64,000 nt of DNA from JARFQW01 sp963842955 (lineage in GTDB: Bacteria; Pseudomonadota; Gammaproteobacteria; Steroidobacterales; XN24), in NCBI GenBank assembly GCA_963842955.1, contig CAWJIJ010000010.1, positions 62,001 through 126,000 of the forward strand, read 5' to 3'. Position 1 is the first letter of the stretch; the number at the start of each line of letters is the position of its first letter. Positions 59,049-64,000 of the stretch are shown one piece after another. The notes under the pieces are model-generated. The model saw nothing but the letters and a program-made list of their open reading frames with translations. It did no database searches and was not told the DNA's origin. The position numbers and the translations under genes are program-made.

Positions 59049-59142
59049 CGCAAAGACAAGGGCAAACCCGTCGAAAGGCGGGGACGCAAAGCTACCGGTC
59101 TACGGCCCCCTCGGAGCGGGTCAGACAGCGGAGCTGCCGGCA
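59049..59142 (+). promoter_or_regulatory. Cyclic di-GMP-I (GEMM-I) riboswitch, second copy
   Basis: Aptamer core in order: GACAAGGGCAAACCC, stem with GAAA tetraloop and closing GGCGGGG, GACGCAAAGC, variable second stem (about 59095-59120), and third stem GACAGCGGAGCTGCCGG. It fits the GEMM-I consensus better than the copy at 24856 because of the GAAA loop and the GGGACGCAAAGC junction. It lies 84 bases upstream of the 135-residue gene on the same strand. I could not assign the expression platform. Confidence 0.9.
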
Positions 59143-59225
59143 CGGCGAGACCCGCAGGTCTTGCCGGTTCCGTCGTTCGGGTTTGCCCTCGTTGCTGGAT
59201 AGCGATTGCCGCACGGGGGCTGACG

Positions 59226-59633
59226 ATGACGACGTCCGATACAACCGGCTCTGCGAGCCTTACCGAACGCCTGGACCAACAGGAAGCCGAGTGGCAGAAA
59301 CGCAAAGTTCGCCGGCTTGCCCGGGCCTTGCATCTCGATACCCGCAGCCTCGGAGACGAGATACGGGGATTCTACGGCTGTGAAGTGGAACGCAGCGACC
59401 TCCAGGTAACCGTGCGCGTGGCCGAGGAGCGCGCGATCCGACTGGCCCTCCGGGCGTCCTTTGACGCTGACGGCGAACTGCGCCAGAGCTATCACGTTCA
59501 GGACCGGCAGGTACAACGCGGCATTGACTACGAGGAACGAGACATGGATTACACGTTCCAGCGCCTTGGGGAAGCCGTGGCCCGTTTCGAGGTCCTGTGC
59601 CGCGCCGCCGTGAGAAATCGCCGGAGCGCCTGA
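59226..59633 (+). CDS. Unrecognised 135-residue protein under riboswitch control
   Basis: A probable ribosome site ACGGGGG lies 7 bases before ATG 59226. Cytoplasmic, no signal or membrane helix. Highly charged: an N-terminal helix LTERLDQQEAEWQKRKVRRL, a middle segment LGDEIRGFYGCEVERSDLQV, strands LQVTVRVAEERAIRLALRA and a C-terminal acidic/aromatic stretch YEERDMDYTFQRL. I know no family for it. Being alone between a GEMM-I riboswitch and a convergent gene, it is the only visible target of that switch. Confidence 0.7.
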   Translation: MTTSDTTGSASLTERLDQQEAEWQKRKVRRLARALHLDTRSLGDEIRGFYGCEVERSDLQVTVRVAEERAIRLALRASFDADGELRQSYHVQDRQVQRGIDYEERDMDYTFQRLGEAVARFEVLCRAAVRNRRSA

Positions 59634-59634
59634 G

Positions 59635-60009
59635 TCAGGGGCGCTCCCCCGTCCGCAGGCCGCGGAAGAAATCGATGACCGTGTAGCGCTTGAAATCGCG
59701 AAACTCTCCGGCGTCAAAGAAAACCCCGTGGCAAACCGTGCATGACTCCATCCAGATATGAGTCTGCTTCGGGTCAACCATCCGGATCATGGCGGTCTTG
59801 CAGCGCGGACAATCGATTCGGTCATCCCGATTGAATACCCGCCCCACGTCGGGATCGCCGATGTCGATTTCCTCGGAGCCTTTCATGTGCTTGAGCTGCT
59901 CGGCCTCAAAGGAGTCGAACCACAGGCCTTTGCAAAGGGTGCAACGATCCACCTCGACATCCTTGAAGGCCACCACTTCCATCTCGTGTTCACACTTAGG
60001 ACACTTCAT
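59635..60009 (-). CDS. Zinc-ribbon (zf-TFIIB-like) protein
   Basis: 124 residues from ATG 60009 (GGGAGAG upstream). Four CxxC pairs: MKCPKCEHE, DRCTLCKGLWFD, IDCPRCKTAM and SCTVCHGVFFD, making two zinc ribbons with the conserved Cys-x2-Cys-x-Gly-x-Trp/Phe-Phe-Asp pattern. Such proteins are small and of unknown function. The start overlaps the end of the upstream membrane-protein gene by 14 bp, so it is probably in the same operon as YihY and GloA. Confidence 0.88.
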   Translation of the reverse strand: MKCPKCEHEMEVVAFKDVEVDRCTLCKGLWFDSFEAEQLKHMKGSEEIDIGDPDVGRVFNRDDRIDCPRCKTAMIRMVDPKQTHIWMESCTVCHGVFFDAGEFRDFKRYTVIDFFRGLRTGERP

Positions 60010-61027
60010 CAGTCTCTCCCGTCGTCGCATCCAACTTGTCGACCCGCGCGTTCCGCAGCGCCCCCCGGTCGCCGACGCCCCACGCACTCGGCCGTCCTCC
60101 TCCACCCATCTCGGGCCGGGGACGATAGCGCTCCCGGTAAACAAAGCGCTCGTACTCCGCAATGATCTGAGCGCCGAACAAAATTATCAATGCACCGATC
60201 TCCATGAGAATCAGCGTGATCACCACCGTCCCCACCGAACCGTACACGACGTTGACCGCCGAGAAGGTCTCGAAATACCAGCCGAGAACATGACGAACAG
60301 GCTCCCAGAGCAGCGCGGCAGCCACGCCGCCAACCAGCGCCTGGCGGACCCGCAGGCCTCCCACGGGCATGACGACATACAGGGAAGTAAAGATCAGCAC
60401 CTCGGTCAGAAATCCGAACACGTGGAGCAGGCCCGTGGAGATTCCGCTCATCGGCAGCTGTCCGCCGAACCAGGCCATGTCCTGCCGCTTCAGCGCGGTC
60501 AATGCCCCGGTGACCAGCGCCAGGACCACGAACCCGGCGCCCAGCAGCAGGGAATACAGCCAGGGAATGACAAACGACATCAGCCGCGTGCGGCGCCAGA
60601 CAAGGAAACGATGCTCGAAAATCAGACTCATCGCGTTTTGGAAGACCATAAACGCGCTGCCGCTGAAAAACAGCAGGAACAGGATCGTGAAGCCGCTGAT
60701 CAGGTCCCGGTGCTCAAGAAGACTCATGACCTGGTCCACGACCAGCTCGCTCTCTCCCGGCAGAAGGATGTCGAGGTTTGCCTGCAGCGCGGCCACGAGG
60801 CGGGCCTCGTCCATGAAGGACGACAGTACGAGCAGGAGCAACGTGAAGAAAGGAATCAGCGTCAGCAGCGCGTTGTATGCCAGCGCCCCGGACAGGAGGA
60901 GCGCCCGGTTCCGGACCATGCCCCGAAGGACACGCAGAAGAAATGCGATCGGATGAGCGAGTACGGCCAGCAGTCGGGCCCGGGCAGCCGCCTGGCCGAC
61001 ACCCGACATTGGCCGGGGGTTCACCAC
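59996..61027 (-). CDS. YihY/BrkB-family inner-membrane protein
   Basis: 343 residues, six predicted helices. Family blocks: NRALLLSGALAYNALLTLIP, FTILFLLFFSGSAFMVFQNA, VVYGSVGTVVITLILMEIGA and LFGAQIIAEYERFVYRER. The start is uncertain: the frame begins at 61027 as GTG overlapping the GloA stop; ATG 61009 is an alternative. A soluble C-terminal tail (about 40 residues, GGGGRPSAWGVGD) is not conserved. Function of the family is unknown. Confidence 0.9.
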   Translation of the reverse strand: MVNPRPMSGVGQAAARARLLAVLAHPIAFLLRVLRGMVRNRALLLSGALAYNALLTLIPFFTLLLLVLSSFMDEARLVAALQANLDILLPGESELVVDQVMSLLEHRDLISGFTILFLLFFSGSAFMVFQNAMSLIFEHRFLVWRRTRLMSFVIPWLYSLLLGAGFVVLALVTGALTALKRQDMAWFGGQLPMSGISTGLLHVFGFLTEVLIFTSLYVVMPVGGLRVRQALVGGVAAALLWEPVRHVLGWYFETFSAVNVVYGSVGTVVITLILMEIGALIILFGAQIIAEYERFVYRERYRPRPEMGGGGRPSAWGVGDRGALRNARVDKLDATTGETDEVS

Positions 61028-61440
61028 TCGCCGCAGTTCGGCATGCTAAGCCAGGGCTCCGCCGGCGGCAGCGCCTCACCCTTCTGCAGCAACTCGATGG
61101 AGATATTGTCCGGCGAGCGGACGAAGGCCATCCGCCCGTCGCGGGGCGGGCGGTTTATGACGACCCCACCGTCGGCCAGTCTCTGGCAAGCGGCATAGAT
61201 ATCGTCGACCCGGTAGGCCAGGTGACCGAAGTTCCGACCCCCGGTGTACGTTTCCGGATCCCAGTTATGGGTCAGCTCGACCTGGGCGTCCTCGTCGCCG
61301 GGAGCGGCCAGAAACACGAGGGTGAAGCGACCCTGCTCGCTATCATGGCGGCGAAGCTCGACCAGTCCGAGCTTGTTGCAGTAGAAATCGATGGAGGCAT
61401 CGATATCAGTGACGCGGACCATGGTGTGCAGATACTTCAT
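61021..61440 (-). CDS. Lactoylglutathione lyase (glyoxalase I)-like VOC protein
   Basis: 139 residues. The four metal-ligand positions can be seen: His5 (MKYLHTMVRV), Glu in AQVELTHNW, His in NFGHLAYRV and Glu in SIELLQKGE, the pattern of Ni2+-type GloA. Detoxifies methylglyoxal with glutathione. It is the first gene of a short minus-strand cluster with YihY and a zinc ribbon. Confidence 0.9.
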   Translation of the reverse strand: MKYLHTMVRVTDIDASIDFYCNKLGLVELRRHDSEQGRFTLVFLAAPGDEDAQVELTHNWDPETYTGGRNFGHLAYRVDDIYAACQRLADGGVVINRPPRDGRMAFVRSPDNISIELLQKGEALPPAEPWLSMPNCGEW

Positions 61441-61573
61441 TTCGGCGATTCCGGTTCCGACAGAAAAGGCAGCCCATTATAAGCTGGTGCCTGTTGCATA
61501 TTGGTCCTGTGTCAAGACCATCGTGCCCACGACGACCCTGGACGGCCGGTCCGCCCTGTTCTGCGAACAATGT

Positions 61574-61595
61574 ATTTGGATTTTCTAATATAATG
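61574..61595 (+). promoter_or_regulatory. Promoter with BigR-like inverted repeat before TauE-rhodanese
   Basis: A perfect -10 TATAAT at 61589-61594. It overlaps TTTGGATTTTCTAATATAAT, an imperfect inverted repeat (TTGGA/TCTAA) that resembles AT-rich operators of BigR/SqrR-type persulfide sensors that control TauE and rhodanese-like genes. The -35 region is poor. No BigR gene is in the window; resemblance only. Confidence 0.4.
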
Positions 61596-61633
61596 ACAAG
61601 CCCCTTCCCTACGGACCCCTGCCCCCGGCCCCC

Positions 61634-62821
61634 ATGCTCCTCTCCCTGATTCCCTGGCTCGGCGCAGCCGCGATCGGCCTCAGTCTCGGGCTGCTCGGCT
61701 CGGGCGGGTCTATTTTGACCGTTCCCGTGCTGGTCTATCTCTTTGGCCAGGATGAGAAAGCCGCTATCGCCGGATCCCTTGCGGTGGTGGGGACGGTGGC
61801 CCTGGCAGGCGCCCTCCTCCCGGGAGGCAGTCAGCGGACCATCCGGTGGGACGCGGTCGCCTGGTTCGGTGTCCCCGGCATGCTGGGGACGTGGCTCGGC
61901 GCCACCCTGGGCGGCTGGCTTCCCGGCCGCGTACAGCTCCTGATTTTCGCAGGGGTCATGTTGGCCGCGGGCACGATGATGCTCCGGCCGCCGGCCCGGA
62001 CTGGCGACACCGGGGCTCGGCCCGCCTGGAAGCTGGGACGTGACGGTTTGCTGGTCGGGATGCTTACGGGACTCGTGGGTGTGGGCGGCGGGTTTGCCAT
62101 TGTGCCGGCCCTGGTCCTGCTGGGCGGGTTCGCGGTTCACGAGGCCGTCGGCACCAGCCTTGCCATCATCGCCCTGAACTGCGCGGTAGGGTTTTTTCGT
62201 TACCAGCAGATCCTCGAGGGCACGGGCGTGCCACTTGACTGGCCGGTACTCGGCGCCGTGGCCGCCGCCGGCGTGGCAGGGAGCCTGGTCGGCCGTCGCA
62301 TGGGCGGCAGACTGCCTGACCGGCAGCTGCGCCAGGGTTTCGCCCTGCTCTTGTTCCTGATCGCCACATGGATTGTCTACAGCAACATCGCGGCCGGACC
62401 CGGCCCGTCCCATACACCGTCAAACACGGAGAACGTCTCAATGACTCATATCGACCCTGTTGCCGCTGCCCGCGCCAGAATCACGGAGATCGACGTCCCG
62501 TCCATCGATGCCGCTCTCGCGGCAGGAGCCATCGTGATCGACGTCCGCGAGCCCAACGAACATGCCGCTGACGCCATACCGGGCACCGTCAACATACCCC
62601 TCGGCGTCGTGGAGATTGCGGTCAGTGACGAGCCCGAGGACCTGGATACCCCGCCCCCGGTGGAACTCTCCGACAAGTCATGTCCGATCTACCTTTATTG
62701 CCGTAGTGGGGGGCGCTCCGCCCTCGCCGCAGCGTTTCTTGAAGACCAGGAATTCGCAGAGGTTTATTCGCTGGCCGGCGGGATGCTGGCCTGGCGTGAG
62801 ACCCATCCGGCAGCCTCCTAG
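61634..62821 (+). CDS. TauE/SafE-type permease fused to a rhodanese domain
   Basis: 395 residues. N-terminal about 260: eight helices of a TauE/SafE-type anion (sulfite/organosulfonate) exporter (LLGSGGSILTVPVLVYLFGQ, LVGVGGGFAIVPALVLLGGF). C-terminal about 125: rhodanese domain with active-site loop YCRSGGRSALAAAFLE (catalytic Cys). The second half has its own ATG (62441) preceded by GGAGAACGTCTCA. It could thus be a gene fusion or two genes merged by a lost stop. Likely sulfur/persulfide handling. Confidence 0.85.
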   Translation: MLLSLIPWLGAAAIGLSLGLLGSGGSILTVPVLVYLFGQDEKAAIAGSLAVVGTVALAGALLPGGSQRTIRWDAVAWFGVPGMLGTWLGATLGGWLPGRVQLLIFAGVMLAAGTMMLRPPARTGDTGARPAWKLGRDGLLVGMLTGLVGVGGGFAIVPALVLLGGFAVHEAVGTSLAIIALNCAVGFFRYQQILEGTGVPLDWPVLGAVAAAGVAGSLVGRRMGGRLPDRQLRQGFALLLFLIATWIVYSNIAAGPGPSHTPSNTENVSMTHIDPVAAARARITEIDVPSIDAALAAGAIVIDVREPNEHAADAIPGTVNIPLGVVEIAVSDEPEDLDTPPPVELSDKSCPIYLYCRSGGRSALAAAFLEDQEFAEVYSLAGGMLAWRETHPAAS

Positions 62822-62827
62822 GCCCCG

Positions 62828-63910
62828 CTACGCCGCTTCCTCGGTTTCGACGGCGACCGGCGTTCGGGCCTTGGCCGGCCAGGCACGAAGCACCGCCTGG
62901 ATAACCGTTGCCAGCGGAATGGCGAAGAACAGCCCCCAGAAGCCCCACAGTCCACCGAAGACCAGGACGGCAGCGATAATTGCCACGGGGTGAAGATTGA
63001 CCGCTTCGCTGAACAGCAGCGGGACGAGCAGATTTCCGTCGAGGAACTGGATGATCCCGTACGCTATGAGCAGCCAGAAGAAACGCGGATCCAGACCGAA
63101 CTGAAAGTAGCCGACCAGGGCCACGGGAAGTGTCACCATCAGCGCGCCGATATAGGGAATCAGCACGGAGAAGCCGGTGACGACGGCAAGCAGCAGGGAG
63201 TATTGCAGTCCGAACAGGCGAAACGTCGCAAAAGCGACGCTACCGACGATGAAGATCTCCCAGAACTTGCCGCGAACATAATTGGCAATCTGCGCGTTGA
63301 CCTCGCTCCATACCTGGGAGGTCAGCTGGCGCTCACCGGGAAGAAAACCGCCGAACCAGGCCAGGATCTGGTCTTTGTCCTTGAGAAAGAAGAACACCAG
63401 AATGGGCACCAGGATCAGGTAAACGCCCATCGTGAACAGGTTCAGCAGCGACGACAGGCTGAACTGGAGAAGCACCTGGCTGCGGCTGAAGATTTCGGCG
63501 CTCATGCCGGCCAGCAATTCCTGGATCTGCTCTCGGCTCAAGAGCCCTGGATACCGGTCAGGCAGTTGTGAGAGCTGCTGCTGGGCGGCGCCCACCATGC
63601 TCGGCACCTGGCGGAGAAGCTGATTGACCTGGCCGGTCACGAGCGGCAGCAGGCCGAAGACCAGGTACAGCAAGACCGCGAGAAACGCGATGAAAACCAG
63701 GAGCACGGCAGCGAGATGCGGGACGCGCCGCTCCTCCAGCCGGGAAACCAGTCCCTCCAGGAGATAGGCAATGACCACCGCCGCAAGGAGAGGAGCCAGC
63801 ATGCCGCCGAAAAAATACAGGGTGCCGGCAACGACAAAAACAATCCCGGCCAGCAGGACGACCTGCGGATCGGCAAGGTGGCGTCGAAACCAGTCTCCCA
63901 GCGCATTCAC
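62828..63910 (-). CDS. AI-2E-family (PerM-like) transporter
   Basis: 360 residues, about eight helices with the large cytoplasmic/periplasmic loop. Family blocks: MGVYLILVPILVFFFLKDKD, GKFWEIFIVGSVAFATF, FSVLIPYIGALMVTLPVALV, FLDGNLLVPLLFSEAVNLHP, and GGLWGFWGLFFAIPLATVIQ. The GTG at 63910 overlaps the stop of the preceding gene by 4 bp (GTGA). Transport substrate unknown; the AI-2 name is historical. Confidence 0.9.
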   Translation of the reverse strand: MNALGDWFRRHLADPQVVLLAGIVFVVAGTLYFFGGMLAPLLAAVVIAYLLEGLVSRLEERRVPHLAAVLLVFIAFLAVLLYLVFGLLPLVTGQVNQLLRQVPSMVGAAQQQLSQLPDRYPGLLSREQIQELLAGMSAEIFSRSQVLLQFSLSSLLNLFTMGVYLILVPILVFFFLKDKDQILAWFGGFLPGERQLTSQVWSEVNAQIANYVRGKFWEIFIVGSVAFATFRLFGLQYSLLLAVVTGFSVLIPYIGALMVTLPVALVGYFQFGLDPRFFWLLIAYGIIQFLDGNLLVPLLFSEAVNLHPVAIIAAVLVFGGLWGFWGLFFAIPLATVIQAVLRAWPAKARTPVAVETEEAA

Positions 63911-64000
63911 GGGCGCTTTTCCAAGGTCTCGGGATTCATGAGCGCAAGAATATCACCGGTGACTTGCCGGAAGCGTGGCGGCGGTGGAGAATCCGCGGCA
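63907..64000 (-). CDS. C-terminal end of an unrecognised gene (runs off the window)
   Basis: Only about 30 residues are visible, ending TGDILALMNPETLEKRP before a TGA that overlaps the GTG of the AI-2E-type gene. The tight coupling and protein-like composition support a real gene entering from beyond base 64000. Its family cannot be judged. Confidence 0.5.
   Translation of the reverse strand, partial: AADSPPPPRFRQVTGDILALMNPETLEKRP

Noticed and set aside
59165..59200. A GGGCAAACCC word on the minus strand, like the GEMM-I core
   Set aside because: No GCAAAGC segment or matching stems follow on that strand; a chance copy of the motif close to the real riboswitch.
59173..59225. Transcription terminator as expression platform after the second riboswitch
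   Set aside because: CCCG/CGGG pairing exists but is not followed by a T-run; the switching mechanism was left open.

Overview
The window is GC-rich, densely coded bacterial DNA, most likely from a gammaproteobacterium. This is inferred from gene content: Hyp maturation operon, PotABCD, spore-coat-U/archaic chaperone-usher pili, YcbB-type L,D-transpeptidase, GloA, FrnE, CNT transporter and GEMM-I riboswitches. A wax-ester synthase, an octaheme cytochrome and a 1,094-residue BNR-repeat protein fit a free-living, probably marine or sediment, organism. No tRNA, rRNA, IS element, integrase or CRISPR array was seen.

Layout. 1-20.9 kb is almost entirely on the minus strand: start of glpK, an octaheme c-type cytochrome behind a Fur-box-like site, a metallophosphoesterase/LamG/carbohydrate-binding surface protein with a 687-bp tandem repeat, an AspT-like exchanger, a BNR-repeat protein, a P-type ATPase, a CDP-alcohol phosphatidyltransferase, a membrane-anchored GDPD, a winged-helix/TolB/TPR regulator and an ArsR-SRPBCC pair. 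21-24.6 kb holds a CPA2 antiporter facing a lipase plus wax-ester synthase pair. 24.7-29.6 kb (plus) is a chaperone-usher pilus operon headed by a cyclic di-GMP-I riboswitch. 29.7-42.6 kb holds an L,D-transpeptidase, hypCBDFE without hydrogenase structural genes, a CheY-like receiver, a CASTOR/POLLUX-like channel, a nucleoside transporter, FrnE and a SAM hydrolase. 42.7-48.7 kb has an EF-G paralogue and potABCD. 48.7-58.3 kb holds small regulatory and lipoprotein genes, an ExeA-FHA ATPase, a 2OG-Fe(II) oxygenase-like gene, an OPT transporter and a TPR/O-GlcNAc-transferase-like protein. 58.3-64 kb contains a second cyclic di-GMP-I riboswitch before an unrecognised 135-residue gene, then a GloA/YihY/zinc-ribbon cluster, a TauE-rhodanese fusion and an AI-2E-type permease.

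How it fits together. The clearest regulatory theme is cyclic di-GMP: two separate GEMM-I aptamers, one before pilus genes and one before an orphan protein. A redox/sulfur/metal theme is also visible: Fur-like box plus octaheme cytochrome, TauE-rhodanese behind a BigR-like inverted repeat, and the hyp genes.

Caution. Nine genes are each split by one or two small indels (ten in total), scattered over unrelated genes, several of them housekeeping-like. This looks more like residual sequencing or assembly error than decay. These genes are therefore annotated as single interrupted genes, with the break position given.
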